Shown here one piece after another: positions 1-8,926 of a stretch of 64,000 nucleotides of DNA (position 1 is the first letter of the stretch; each line of letters opens with the position of its first letter). This DNA is from Bacillus taeanensis (GTDB lineage: Bacteria > Bacillota > Bacilli > Bacillales > UBA6769). Made by a program: the position numbers and the translations under genes. The notes below the pieces were generated by a model. That model ran no database searches, was not told where the DNA came from, and worked only from the letters and a program-made list of their open reading frames with translations. Where the stretch lies: contig NZ_QOCW01000022.1 in the NCBI RefSeq assembly GCF_003318295.1, positions 17,266 through 81,265 on the forward strand. Reading direction: 5' to 3'.

Positions 1-305
1 GGAATAAACGCAAGTATTGCTGTTGCGGTTACTCCAAGGGCAAAGAAGAAGGTGAAGAACTTTTTCTTAAAGCCTTGATAGTCTGCGATGATTCCTAAAA
101 TAGGTCCAAGCATGGCCAGAATAAATGTTGCAATTGCAATCGTGTAACCTAAGTACGCTGTGGAATTCGCAGCACTCACTCCGGCATTTTCAGCAGCGGC
201 CTTGTAAAAGAGCGGAAAGACAGCGGTTGTAATAATAATCGAATAAGCAGAGTTTGCCCAGTCATATAATACCCAGCTGTTTTCCTCTTTAGAAAAACGC
301 TTCAT
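1..305 (-). CDS. MFS transporter, UMF1/Atg22-like, N-terminal part
   Basis: Only the first ~101 codons lie in the window; the gene runs off the left edge. The start is the ATG at 303-305, behind a strong AGGGGG ribosome binding site. The reading frame begins MKRFSKEENSWVLYDWANSAY; the YDWANSAYS motif just before the first membrane segment is typical of the UMF1 branch of the major facilitator superfamily (related to fungal Atg22). Two hydrophobic segments (about residues 20-40 and 50-75) and a basic loop after DYQGFKKKF fit helices 1-3 of a 12-helix transporter. Substrate cannot be told from this part. Confidence 0.8.
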   Translation of the reverse strand, partial: MKRFSKEENSWVLYDWANSAYSIIITTAVFPLFYKAAAENAGVSAANSTAYLGYTIAIATFILAMLGPILGIIADYQGFKKKFFTFFFALGVTATAILAFI

Positions 306-685
306 AAGCTTTACCCCCTAGTAAATAATTCACTTGTTTTAAAATAAAAGTAATTTCAACGTGTCACTGTTGGAAAAGTTAAAAAATGAACATGTTAGTT
401 AGTAGAAAAGGTGTAGGTGTGAAGGTATTGCGGTTCATTCTTCTTCAGTATAAAGAATCATTTTTATAATATTCAACTATTTTTTGTAAATTTATTAAAA
501 CGTAATGGATTGTTAACATTCACTTAATAATTTTTGAAAATACAGCAAAGAAGGAGAAATCTTTTGCTTTGAGAAGTGGACTTACACAATACAAAATAAA
601 CAATTTCCCTTACACATAATAGTCAGCTGTGCATATAGTAGCCAATGTAACAAACTGATTAAATAGTGGAAAGGGAGTTTGATAG
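306..685. other. Intergenic region between divergent genes
   Basis: About 380 AT-rich bases between the transporter start and the Gly-rich protein gene. It must hold both promoters, but I see no convincing operator, repeat or small gene. The downstream gene has a clear AAGGGAG ribosome binding site just before its ATG. Confidence 0.4.
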
Positions 686-1270
686 ATGTATTATGATTAT
701 GATTATGATCCGCGTCAATTTCCTTATGGAACTGGGGGAACAGGTCAAACAGGTGGTCTAGGCGGTATCTTTGGTGGAACCGGTGGATTTGATGGTGTAG
801 GTAGTCTTGGAGGTCTTGGTGGTTTTGGAGGGCTGCCTAGTCAATTAAGTCCAGCACAACAACAGCAAGTACAGCAAATTATGCAGCAAATCCAACGTCC
901 TACTACACAACCGCCACAGCAACTTGTAAGTCTTTATAATCGTTTAAATTCATTACCGTCTCAACAGCTGATGAGCCTCGTACAGCAGCGCCCACAAGGA
1001 TTAACACAAGTCTATCAATTGTTAGGTTCGCAAACTTCTCCAACGTCAGGTCCCTATAATTACAATTATAGGGACGATGAACGATTTAATGGAATTTGGT
1101 CTTGTCAGGGCAGATGGACACTGATCTTCTATCAAAATCCTTTTGGTGGTATTAGTGTTTCTCTTGCATGGGTAGCTTTCGTGAATTGGTTTATTACAAT
1201 CGCATTCTGCTTCCCTACATTAGCGCCTTGTTTCTTCTTTACACCGCAAATCCTTTTAGCTCTTTGTTAG
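686..1270 (+). CDS. Gly/Gln-rich hypothetical protein
   Basis: 194 residues, no recognised family. It begins with repeated Tyr-Asp (YYDYDYD), then a Gly-rich low-complexity stretch (about residues 15-52, GG-L/F repeats), then a Gln-rich helix-like region (about 55-110, QQQQVQQIMQQIQ). The last ~55 residues are hydrophobic with Trp and Cys and end in a cysteine. The start ATG follows AAGGGAG at normal spacing. Gly-rich plus Tyr/Gln-rich composition resembles spore-surface or coat-associated proteins of Bacillus, but that is only an impression. No operon partner; the next gene faces it. Confidence 0.6.
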   Translation: MYYDYDYDPRQFPYGTGGTGQTGGLGGIFGGTGGFDGVGSLGGLGGFGGLPSQLSPAQQQQVQQIMQQIQRPTTQPPQQLVSLYNRLNSLPSQQLMSLVQQRPQGLTQVYQLLGSQTSPTSGPYNYNYRDDERFNGIWSCQGRWTLIFYQNPFGGISVSLAWVAFVNWFITIAFCFPTLAPCFFFTPQILLALC

Positions 1271-1348
1271 AGATGATTGCTGCCAAAGGGGAAAATTATA
1301 TATCCTCTTTGGCTTCATCTATAGAAATGGGACAAGCGGCACTAGCAC

Positions 1349-2350
1349 TTACATAATTAACATTTGGTTCATCGCTGTAGCGCAATACAATATGCCGATT
1401 AGTGTGGTGTGATAACAAATTCTAAAGATCTCCTCAGCCCCTATTTTTCCCTGCAGCATATCAAGTTTTGTTTTTATCATCCGTCCATATGGGATAGCTC
1501 CATCATTCCGCCAAGCGTTTTGAAATGCCCGAGCAGCCTCACGATAAATGGGAGAGCTGCATTTTCCGAGACTGTTTAAGTTTATGAGCAGCTCGCCTAC
1601 TAAATCCCAATTACCAACTTGTAAATAATGAAGTAAAAGATATTCTACAACTGCCGATATTCTTTCTCTATCATCTAAAAGCCAGGAAAACGATTGATTG
1701 CCAAAATCAGTAATATAAAACAGTGTATGAGTAACAGAATAAGCATCATCCTCAGTGAGGGATATGGGACTGGATTTGTTTCCTAATAAGGTTCTCCTGT
1801 ATAACTTTAACCAATTCGGCTCTTGGCAGTAATTTGCTTTCCAATATACAAATGCTTGTTCCATTATCAACTCAGAATCTGCTTCCATCGTATAGAGATA
1901 TCCAAATCGGGAAAGGTATTCGAGAGTTTCTTCATAATATAATAAGCGATAACCGGAAGCGCGCAGCATAAGATATGGAAACAGGATCGAAAATGAAATG
2001 ATCGGGTATTTTCTAGCTGTTTGAGCATAGGATCGGTTTTCACAATGGTGGGAAATAAAGTGATACCAAGCAGGCAGATGATTAGTAAGATTTAAGTTTT
2101 TCCATTGATGCAAATAGGTGTAAACCACTGATAATTCCGAGAAAGCTTGAAGCCCGTCATAATCTAGTTTGTTGTCTTTAATCGGAGAAAACAAATAAAG
2201 GTAACGATTTACCCAGTCTATACTTCTTGAAGCCAGTTGGTGTAGGAAGGAATATTTCAGCTTTAATTGAGGTGGAAACTTTTCAATATCCAAATAACTC
2301 ACTTCTTTTATAAGTATAGAAATACCAAGGATAATTGGATGCTCTATCAT
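1349..2350 (-). CDS. DUF6895-like hypothetical protein
   Basis: 333 residues, cytoplasmic, alpha-helical in appearance, no signal peptide. The central segment THTLFYITDFG (around residue 210) and the late YHTT motif resemble what I recall of the DUF6895 family of uncharacterised bacterial proteins; this assignment is from memory and tentative. The ATG lies 12 bases after an AGAGGAG ribosome binding site. The gene stands alone and points toward the Gly-rich gene, with its 3' end within 80 bases of that gene's end. Function unknown. Confidence 0.6.
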   Translation of the reverse strand: MIEHPIILGISILIKEVSYLDIEKFPPQLKLKYSFLHQLASRSIDWVNRYLYLFSPIKDNKLDYDGLQAFSELSVVYTYLHQWKNLNLTNHLPAWYHFISHHCENRSYAQTARKYPIISFSILFPYLMLRASGYRLLYYEETLEYLSRFGYLYTMEADSELIMEQAFVYWKANYCQEPNWLKLYRRTLLGNKSSPISLTEDDAYSVTHTLFYITDFGNQSFSWLLDDRERISAVVEYLLLHYLQVGNWDLVGELLINLNSLGKCSSPIYREAARAFQNAWRNDGAIPYGRMIKTKLDMLQGKIGAEEIFRICYHTTLIGILYCATAMNQMLIM

Positions 2351-2678
2351 ACATGCTTATTTCTCCTCTAAAAAGATATTTTATTTACTTTACTTCAATA
2401 ATATATGTGTGGTGATTGGAAGATGATTACGTGATTTAAACCTTAGAAGACAATGCTTGAACAGGTAGAGTCCAGCAGTAATTCCAAGCAGCATTAAAGG
2501 ATAAAAAATGTAGAATGCTTAGGTAAGAGGAAGACATTTCTATACAAAGAAAGACACAGTAGGATTGTGAATATTATGTAGGTAAACTGGATAAGGCACC
2601 CCCCTCATTAAAGTAAAGGTTTTAATGAGGATGGGTGCTTTTTTGTACCTCTAACGATATGTTTTATAAGGCTTCAGC
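2351..2678. other. Intergenic stretch with a short membrane-peptide frame
   Basis: About 330 bases. On the minus strand, 2390-2494 encodes a 34-residue frame beginning MLLGITAGLYLFKHCLLRF, one hydrophobic helix followed by a basic tail. It extends open upstream of that ATG for nine codons and has no clear ribosome binding site, so it may be the tail of a lost membrane-protein gene or a small protein. A hairpin terminator lies at 2596-2644. Confidence 0.3.
2596..2644 (+). terminator. Rho-independent terminator
   Basis: Long stem (GCACCC..CTCATTAAA paired with TTTAATGAG..GGGTGC) around a short loop, followed on the plus strand by six T. The T-run polarity is plus, although no plus-strand gene ends nearby; read on the minus strand it follows the HpaB-type gene, so it may serve that gene less efficiently. 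Confidence 0.6.
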
Positions 2679-4115
2679 TTAATGATCCAAAAGGGATTTT
2701 GCTAAATTAACGGCATGATCCTTTGCATAATTGTTGTAAAGACCTGTGCTTAGTCTTACAGGATCACCGAAAAAGAATCGTTCATATAATGTTTGTCTTC
2801 CGCCAAATGCACTTGTACTTATATCCCATGCAAGCCGAAAGATTTTTGTTTTTTCTTCGCCGTTACAAAACGCCCCTTGTAGATAGTGATTTAAATCGTT
2901 TTTTAAAGGGGAGTTAAAATCCTTTTCAGTCGGAATAGAGATTAACCCGCTTGCTCCGAGGAGCTGAATAATTTCAGTAAACCGAGGGTATAACCGCGAA
3001 AATGTAATAATCGCTGCATGCAATGGATTTTCACTTGGGACCATTGTTCCTCTTTTATCTTGTTTTGCCTCCACTTCAGAACTTAGAAGAAGTGCTTTCA
3101 TTGTTTCCAGCCCTATGATTAATTCACTCACTTTTTCTTGGACATGTTGATATTCACCAATATGAATGGTATCGACGATAAGCTGGGCAGCGCCGAGGAG
3201 AAATTCAATTTTTACAACCTGTCGAGAAGCCGTTTGGTGCAGCAGAAAGGGATAGAAATTCGATTCCTTATACATCGCATTTGCAATCGCATAGTTGTTG
3301 TACAAAAAAACTCGTTCCCACGGAACCAATACATGATCAAATACAACAATCGTATCCATTTCTTCAAACCGTGATCCTAGAGGATGATCGAATGTTGAGC
3401 CTCGGTAAGCGAAAGATTCACGACAGATAAACTTTAGATTTGGCGTATTGCTTGGAATCGAAAAAGCATAAACAAACGAGTCTTTAATAAACTTTCCCCC
3501 GACCGGCAGCACTAACAATTCATCAGTAATGCCGCCTTGTGTTGCGAGTAACCTAGCCCCTTTAATGACTAAGCCATCTTTATTTTTTTTAACAATTTGA
3601 GCAGAGAGAGGTTCGTCATCATCTTCATAATACCCGACGGAACGATTCACCTGCGGGCTGACAAACGTATGCGAAAATGTTAAGTCATTTTCACGCGCGT
3701 GTTCATACAAATTCTTAAGGTTTTTTCCGCGGTTATTCTTGTCTTGAAAGGCATCCCAAGCAGTACCTAATGCCATAAGGGCTGTATTAATATAATCGGG
3801 CGATCTTCCCATCATACTGCCGGATGTTTTTGCCCATTCCTGTGTTGTTAATCTTCTTTTTTTTAAATCTTCTTTTGAGCGGGGAGACAAATACGACGTT
3901 CCAACACGATCTCCTGTTAAGGGGGACGGGTATGTCATAAAGCTTGAATTTTTCGGATCCATTTGGAGATCAAAGAGCTTTGCTTTACTTTTTAACAGTC
4001 CTTTAAAGGCATCATGGTCACAAATATTTCCGTTCATTTTCTGTCCGTCAATCCATATCTCTGCCTGCAGTTTACGAATTCTTTTTAAAAAAGCTGCCCC
4101 ATTACATGCCGGCAT
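2679..4115 (-). CDS. 4-hydroxyphenylacetate 3-monooxygenase-type oxygenase (HpaB family)
   Basis: 478 residues, the usual length for the oxygenase component of two-component FADH2-dependent aromatic hydroxylases (HpaB/HpaH; YoaI in B. subtilis). Family features seen: the segment around THTFVSPQVNRS (near residue 150), FDHPLGSRFEEMDTIVVFDHVLVPWERVF in the middle (FAD-binding and acyl-CoA-dehydrogenase-like fold), and the C-terminal FGGRQTLYERFFFGDPVR. The enzyme would use reduced FAD from a separate reductase to ortho-hydroxylate a phenol such as 4-hydroxyphenylacetate. No HpaC-like reductase is adjacent, so the partner is encoded elsewhere. Start ATG follows GGTGGGATGAC. Confidence 0.88.
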   Translation of the reverse strand: MPACNGAAFLKRIRKLQAEIWIDGQKMNGNICDHDAFKGLLKSKAKLFDLQMDPKNSSFMTYPSPLTGDRVGTSYLSPRSKEDLKKRRLTTQEWAKTSGSMMGRSPDYINTALMALGTAWDAFQDKNNRGKNLKNLYEHARENDLTFSHTFVSPQVNRSVGYYEDDDEPLSAQIVKKNKDGLVIKGARLLATQGGITDELLVLPVGGKFIKDSFVYAFSIPSNTPNLKFICRESFAYRGSTFDHPLGSRFEEMDTIVVFDHVLVPWERVFLYNNYAIANAMYKESNFYPFLLHQTASRQVVKIEFLLGAAQLIVDTIHIGEYQHVQEKVSELIIGLETMKALLLSSEVEAKQDKRGTMVPSENPLHAAIITFSRLYPRFTEIIQLLGASGLISIPTEKDFNSPLKNDLNHYLQGAFCNGEEKTKIFRLAWDISTSAFGGRQTLYERFFFGDPVRLSTGLYNNYAKDHAVNLAKSLLDH

Positions 4116-4549
4116 GTCATCCCACCTTTTAAAAAGAGTTTGCTTATGAGGTAAAGGCTGTTAGCGAAAGGTTTAAACTAAATAAGTGTATGACTAATCG
4201 CTGTCAATCTTGCTCTTCTCATTCAAAATTTCTAAAAAACTTTCTTTGAACATTCTAGTGATCAGATTATAAAGGAGAAGCGAATTAATCTCCATATGCT
4301 GTGTGTTATAATAAAATACATATTTATGTAAAAAAGTAATAGTAAAGAAATAAATAAACTCGTTTTTTAAAAGAATAAACATATAAACTTGGTTTATAAA
4401 GCGGTGCTGGTGACTTCACTTTTTTGTTATGTTCAATAAAAATTTTGATTGCGAAAATATAAGCGATCCATATAAAAGAGCACAGCAAGGAGTTAAGCCT
4501 TCTTATTGTGTTTGTCTGCACTAATTTTCAAAAATAGGGGGAATAACAT
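4116..4549. other. Intergenic, divergent promoters, no clear gene
   Basis: About 430 AT-rich bases between the HpaB-type gene and the SDR gene. Open frames on the minus strand here are hydrophobic, low in complexity and lack ribosome binding sites. One ends in a TetR-tail-like segment (FKESFLEILNEK), which could be a worn regulator relic, but I cannot support it. Confidence 0.3.
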
Positions 4550-5311
4550 ATGAGTTATCATTTAGACGGTAAAATTGCCCTCGTTACTGGCGGCTCAAAA
4601 GGACTTGGAAAAGTGATTAGCACAAGGTTGGCAGAAGCAGGAGCAATGGTGATTGTAAACTATGCAAATTATAAAGAAGCAGCCGAACAAACTGCAGTCT
4701 CGATTCAATCTAGCGGTGGAAAAGCTGCTACAGTTAGAGGAGATATTACAGACGAACAAGCAGTAGCACAGCTTGTAACAGAAGTGGAGGCGACATGTGG
4801 TGGAACAATTGATATTTTAGTCAATAATGCGACAGGTCCGCAGCCTGAACTATCAATTGAAGAAAGTACATGGAATGACTACTTAGATCAGCTTGTGTTC
4901 TTTGTAAAAGCGCCTTTATTATTAACAAAAGCCGTTTTACCAGGAATGAAGAAAAAAGGTGAAGGTAGAATTATTACTATTGGAAGTGAAGTTGTTCAGT
5001 TAGGGAATCCAAACTTTTCTAATTATGTCACAGCTAAATCTTCTCAAATTGGCATGACGCGTTCTTGGGCAAATGAGTTAGGCCCGTTTGGGATTACAGT
5101 TAATTTAGTAAATCCCGGCTTTATTCCGGTTGAAAGACATAGTGAAGTCAATCCGCTTACTTTACGTGAATATGCAAAAGGAGTCCCACTTCGCAAAATG
5201 GGAGAGCCCCGCGACATTGGAAATGCCGTGGCATTTCTCGCTTCAAGTGAAGCAAGATTTATAACAGGACAGTCAATTTCCGTAAACGGTGGAAATACGT
5301 TTGGTATTTAA
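4550..5311 (+). CDS. SDR family oxidoreductase (3-oxoacyl-ACP reductase-like)
   Basis: 253 residues, classical short-chain dehydrogenase/reductase. Seen: the NAD(P)-binding TGGSKGLG motif near residue 14, the NNA motif (LVNNATG, about residue 92), the catalytic set with Ser in IITIGSE, and YVTAK (Tyr-x3-Lys). The C-terminal FITGQSISVNGG is typical of FabG-like members. It would reduce a keto group or oxidise an alcohol with NADP(H); the substrate is unknown. The start ATG follows an AGGGGG site. It stands alone between intergenic gaps. Confidence 0.85.
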   Translation: MSYHLDGKIALVTGGSKGLGKVISTRLAEAGAMVIVNYANYKEAAEQTAVSIQSSGGKAATVRGDITDEQAVAQLVTEVEATCGGTIDILVNNATGPQPELSIEESTWNDYLDQLVFFVKAPLLLTKAVLPGMKKKGEGRIITIGSEVVQLGNPNFSNYVTAKSSQIGMTRSWANELGPFGITVNLVNPGFIPVERHSEVNPLTLREYAKGVPLRKMGEPRDIGNAVAFLASSEARFITGQSISVNGGNTFGI

Positions 5312-5476
5312 GCTGCTGATGCAAAAAGCAGAAGAGGAGTTTGCCTAAAGGAAATTCTGTCTATGTCATACATAATAGAATCGATAGGAAAAGGAAAAAA
5401 TAAGGATGATTAGTTACAAAAAATATGTGAAACTCAGTAAAAAAACAAATGAGTTAAAGAAAGAGAAGATGTTAAA

Positions 5477-6070
5477 GTGAACAAATTAGTTTTTTTTGTT
5501 GGAACAGCTGGTACAGGAAAATCTTATATTGCGAGAGTATTATCCCAACATTTTTCGTGGGCTTATTTAGATATGGATACAGTCGGAACGCGTTTTGTAA
5601 ATAAAATGCTGACGATGAGCGGAAGAAGCGCGGATGATCGTGATTCTAAGTTTTATAAAGAACATTTAAGAGATTTACCTTATGAAGCGATTACTGATCT
5701 TGCGCTAGAAAATTTAGAAGCAAAGCAAAATGCAGCATTGATCGCGCCTTTTACAAAAGAGTTAGCAATTCCGAACTGGATCGATGAGGTACTGAAGCGA
5801 AAAGGCTTTACGATACGAGATGTGGATATAAAAGTTATGATTATCGAAGTGGAAAATACAGAAATAGCGAAGCAAAGAATTGAAGCGAGAGGCTTCTCAA
5901 GAGATGAGTGGAAGCTCGAGCATTGGGATGAGTTTAAAGAAAGAATAAGTGCTCCTGAAATCGCTTGGAACATCCCGGATTCTTCTATCTTAAAGTTTGA
6001 TAATTCCGGTTTATTAACAGAAGAAAAGTTAGAAATGTTAATTCGTTTTATAAAAGGTGAAGAAAGTTAG
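5477..6070 (+). CDS. P-loop ATP-binding protein, kinase-like
   Basis: 197 residues starting at GTG (weak AGAGAAG upstream). The first residues give a beta strand and Walker A, GTAGTGKSY (residues 9-17), followed by a shikimate/gluconate-kinase-like layout: YLDMDTVG after the second strand and a later RIEARGFSRDEW region that could be the lid. This fits a small-molecule kinase or an AAA-type ATP-binding protein of the kind often annotated as 'AAA family ATPase' in Bacillus. No substrate motif is recognised. No operon partner. Confidence 0.65.
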   Translation: MNKLVFFVGTAGTGKSYIARVLSQHFSWAYLDMDTVGTRFVNKMLTMSGRSADDRDSKFYKEHLRDLPYEAITDLALENLEAKQNAALIAPFTKELAIPNWIDEVLKRKGFTIRDVDIKVMIIEVENTEIAKQRIEARGFSRDEWKLEHWDEFKERISAPEIAWNIPDSSILKFDNSGLLTEEKLEMLIRFIKGEES

Positions 6071-6222
6071 AAGCATCCTCTCATCCTTTAAAACAAAAAA
6101 TTAGACAAAAGCAATTTACGGCTATATAATAAACCTCGATTTGAAGAATCTTTAAATTGAGATTTATGATAGTCTTAAAGCGATTGTAAACGAGAGAAAA
6201 ACAGGAAGGTGGAGGAATTTTA

Positions 6223-7281
6223 GTGGAAATTGGTATTAGCACATTTGTAGAAACAACACCAGACGCGAAAACCGGTGAAGTCATTAGCCATGCACAGCGA
6301 TTACGTGAAGTTGTTGAGGAAATTATCTTAGCTGACCAGGTAGGCTTAGATGTATTTGGTGTTGGGGAACATCATCGCGAAGATTTTGCGGCTTCTAATC
6401 CTGCGATTGTATTAGCTGCGGCTGCCCCGCAGACAAAACGAATCCGGCTGACAAGCGCGGTTACGGTACTTTCTTCTGCTGATCCAGTGCGGGTGTTTCA
6501 AGATTTTGCGGCGCTTGATGGGATTTCAAACGGACGCGCGGAGATTATGGCGGGCCGGGGTTCTTTTATCGAATCGTTTCCACTGTTTGGCTATGACTTA
6601 AATGATTATGATGAATTGTTTGAGGAAAAGCTCGAGCTCCTGCTGCAAATACGAGAGTCAGAGAAAATTACGTGGCGAGGCGGACATCGACCGGCGATTC
6701 AAAATCTCGGCGTTTACCCAAGGCCTGTTCAAGAGCCGTTGCCGGTCTGGATTGGAAGCGGAGGCAATTCACAATCTGTTATCCGCGCAGGTTTCCTTGG
6801 GCTGCCGCTTGTTTTAGCGATCATTGGCGGAAGTCCGCTTCAATTTAAGCCGCTTGTGGATCTTTATAAGAGAGCGGCAGAAAAAGCAGGTCATGATGTA
6901 TCGAAGCTTCCGGTTGCCTCGCATTCGCACGGTTTCATTGCCGAGGATACCGAAACAGCGGCTGATCAGTTTTTCCCTTCTACCCAACATGTGATGAACA
7001 AATTAGGAAAAGAGCGGGGCTGGGGACCGTATACTCGTTCAAGCTTTGATGCTGCAAGGAGCTTTGAAGGGGCATTGTATGTCGGTGATTCGGATACTGT
7101 TGCCGAGAAAATCATTCATCTTCGCAAAAATGTTGGCATTACACGGTTTATGCTGCATGTCCCAGTTGGCTCTATGCCTCATCATGAAGTCATGAAGGCG
7201 ATTGAATTGTTAGGAAAAGAAGTGGCCCCAAAAGTGCGTAAAGAAGTAGCGAAATGGGAAACTGAAAGTAAAGAGCAATAA
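6223..7281 (+). CDS. LLM-class flavin-dependent oxidoreductase
   Basis: 352 residues, luciferase-like monooxygenase fold (TIM barrel, FMN/F420-binding superfamily). Seen: GVGEHHREDFAASNPAIVLA (residues ~45-65), RIRLTSAVTVLSSADPVRVFQDFA, and NGRAEIMAGRGS, all hallmark blocks of the bacterial LLM subgroup. The start is GTG, chosen because AGGTGGAGG sits about 7 bases upstream. It would oxidise a substrate using reduced flavin and oxygen; substrate unknown. A small gene follows after 30 bases and a terminator ends the unit at 7586. Confidence 0.85.
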   Translation: MEIGISTFVETTPDAKTGEVISHAQRLREVVEEIILADQVGLDVFGVGEHHREDFAASNPAIVLAAAAPQTKRIRLTSAVTVLSSADPVRVFQDFAALDGISNGRAEIMAGRGSFIESFPLFGYDLNDYDELFEEKLELLLQIRESEKITWRGGHRPAIQNLGVYPRPVQEPLPVWIGSGGNSQSVIRAGFLGLPLVLAIIGGSPLQFKPLVDLYKRAAEKAGHDVSKLPVASHSHGFIAEDTETAADQFFPSTQHVMNKLGKERGWGPYTRSSFDAARSFEGALYVGDSDTVAEKIIHLRKNVGITRFMLHVPVGSMPHHEVMKAIELLGKEVAPKVRKEVAKWETESKEQ

Positions 7282-7311
7282 CCTACAATAAAAAAGTGGC
7301 AAAGAAGAGCT

Positions 7312-7560
7312 GTGGCGAAACAACTCCTTTATTTTTTTAACATTTTTGGAAATAGTACCTTTTCCTCAAGGGATGTGAAGGGCGATAACCCAAATGGATT
7401 AGAATGGATCGCAGTTAAATACTTTCATTTATTTACTTATAAAACATGGAAGTCTTGGTATTCTCTTTTGTTTTATATCCCTGTTATGCTGATCAATATT
7501 ATCTTTTATAATAAATTTCATAAATATGTAGAAAATCAAAGGAAGGTAAGGGATATATAA
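7312..7560 (+). CDS. Small hypothetical membrane protein
   Basis: 82-residue frame from a GTG with only a weak AAGAAGAG site. The middle is aromatic and basic (NPNGLEWIAVKYFHLF, YKTWKSWYSLLFY) and leads into one hydrophobic helix (about residues 55-70) and a basic tail. It lies 30 bases after the flavin oxidoreductase gene and its end overlaps the terminator stem, which fits translation to the end of the transcript but could also be chance. No family recognised. Confidence 0.35.
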   Translation: MAKQLLYFFNIFGNSTFSSRDVKGDNPNGLEWIAVKYFHLFTYKTWKSWYSLLFYIPVMLINIIFYNKFHKYVENQRKVRDI

Positions 7561-7586
7561 TATTCACCGCTAAACCTTCCTTTTTT
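7541..7586 (+). terminator. Rho-independent terminator
   Basis: GGAAGGT at 7541 pairs with ACCTTCC at 7574-7580 and is followed by TTTTTT. It closes the flavin oxidoreductase transcript. Confidence 0.7.
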
Positions 7587-7637
7587 GTATTTAAAATAAA
7601 TTTGAACATAGTCCCTGTTTCTTAAGGAAAACTTACC

Positions 7638-7949
7638 TTATCTTGGTGGTCTTGGAGGTGCTCCGAACATTGGCTGCCCTGGAGGTGCTCCGTACATTAC
7701 TACGCCGCCTCCTGTACCAGACTGAAGCTGACTAGCTGTCACTTGTGCTGATCCAGCTACACAGCTGCCGGGGAAGGGGCCTTGTAAAGGAGCTACGATT
7801 GTCACCATCTCAAGAAAGGCTGGAGGAGCATAATCAACTTTGTGGATAAAAACACGTGTGCCTTGAGGAAGCATTACACCATTGGGCAATGTTAAAGGAC
7901 CTGGAAGGGTATAGAACTGTCCAACTAACCCTTGAAATGCCATAAGCAT
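7638..7949 (-). CDS. Hypothetical protein with Gly/Pro-rich tail
   Basis: 103 residues. The N-terminal ~70 residues look like a small beta-rich domain (LPGPLTLPNGVMLPQGTRVF, FPGSCVAGSAQV); the end is a low-complexity APPGQP/GAPPRPPR tail. The ATG follows AGAGG, but a second in-frame ATG two codons later is at better spacing and may be used. Composition and size are like spore-coat-associated proteins; no family is recognised and this is only a suggestion. It is isolated and divergent from the PAP2-type gene. Confidence 0.55.
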   Translation of the reverse strand: MLMAFQGLVGQFYTLPGPLTLPNGVMLPQGTRVFIHKVDYAPPAFLEMVTIVAPLQGPFPGSCVAGSAQVTASQLQSGTGGGVVMYGAPPGQPMFGAPPRPPR

Positions 7950-8106
7950 TTAACCTCTTTTCTTGTTGTAAGTTTATTTCATACATTAATCTATATATTC
8001 AGTGAAGTGTTTAAGTGTATAGATAGAAACCTAGATTATGGATTGTCATATTTAACTATTTTGAATCATAAGAACAAGAAGAACATTTTATAAGGGGTGG
8101 AGGTTT

Positions 8107-8823
8107 ATGCGGATCGATTATAAAAGGTGGTCAGAACACCCTTATCCGGGAGAACAAGTTCCCCCTAGAGGTTATCCAGAACCAGGATATTGGCCGATGT
8201 TTTTTATTTCAAGAAGAGGGTCTAATGATTTTCTAGATCCCTTTCAGCAGCGGATCCATTTTAAAATTAAAAATCCTTATACGATTGATTGGGAAAAAGA
8301 GCTGGTTATTGTAAAACAAACATTGGCATCATTAACTCCTCAACAAAGACGTATCGCACAATATTGGGGAACAGGTGAACTAACCGAAAAAATTACTGCT
8401 ATCATTATCAGTTCAGCCCAAAATAATCGAATGGGATCCCCTCATGTTGCTAGAGTATTAGGGTGTTTCCATGCTGCTGTCAATGATGTCTGTGTGATCA
8501 CATGGCATCTTAAGTATCTCTTTAATGTAGCCCGACCCACTCAATACGACAGGAATCTACCTGCTGTGCTGATTACCCCTCGTTTTCCAGCATATCCTTC
8601 TGCACACGCAACGATCGCAGGATGTGCAGAGATCATATTAAGCTATTTCTTTCCAGCAGAGTCATTCCCAATAAGGAATTTAGTGGAAGAAACGGCTCAA
8701 TCTCGTTTATATGCCGGCGTCCATTTTAAAGTAGACAATGATGAAGGCTTAAGGTTAGGCAGGCAAATTGGGGAAATAGTTGTAAATTTATTGCAGATAC
8801 AAAATGTAAGTACTTTTCGATAG
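8107..8823 (+). CDS. PAP2 / vanadium haloperoxidase-like protein
   Basis: 238 residues. It carries the three phosphatase/haloperoxidase active-site signatures: K-x6-RP (KYLFNVARP), PSAH (YPSAHATIAG) and SR-x5-H (SRLYAGVHF) followed by an acidic residue. These residues bind phosphate or vanadate in the acid phosphatase / vanadium haloperoxidase superfamily. No long membrane helices or signal peptide are seen, so it resembles the soluble haloperoxidase-like branch rather than membrane lipid phosphatases. The start is firm (GGGTGGAGG six bases before the ATG). Substrate unknown; monocistronic. Confidence 0.78.
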   Translation: MRIDYKRWSEHPYPGEQVPPRGYPEPGYWPMFFISRRGSNDFLDPFQQRIHFKIKNPYTIDWEKELVIVKQTLASLTPQQRRIAQYWGTGELTEKITAIIISSAQNNRMGSPHVARVLGCFHAAVNDVCVITWHLKYLFNVARPTQYDRNLPAVLITPRFPAYPSAHATIAGCAEIILSYFFPAESFPIRNLVEETAQSRLYAGVHFKVDNDEGLRLGRQIGEIVVNLLQIQNVSTFR

Positions 8824-8882
8824 GTTCAAAACGGCTCCCTTATAATATTGTTTCCTAATAGAGGTTAATCAAATAAAATATA

Positions 8883-8918
8883 CAAAAATAACCGGAGCTG
8901 CGTCTGCAACCCCGGTTA
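8883..8918 (-). terminator. Rho-independent terminator of the LysM gene
   Basis: Read on the minus strand, AACCGGGGTTGC pairs with the CAGCTCCGGTT arm, followed by ATTTTTG. It lies just after the stop of the LysM-domain gene. Confidence 0.7.
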
Positions 8919-8926
8919 AAAACCTT

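Noticed and set aside
2596..2644. Possible riboswitch near the HpaB-type gene
   Set aside because: It is a single long hairpin with a T-run; no aptamer-like structure or leader position before a gene.
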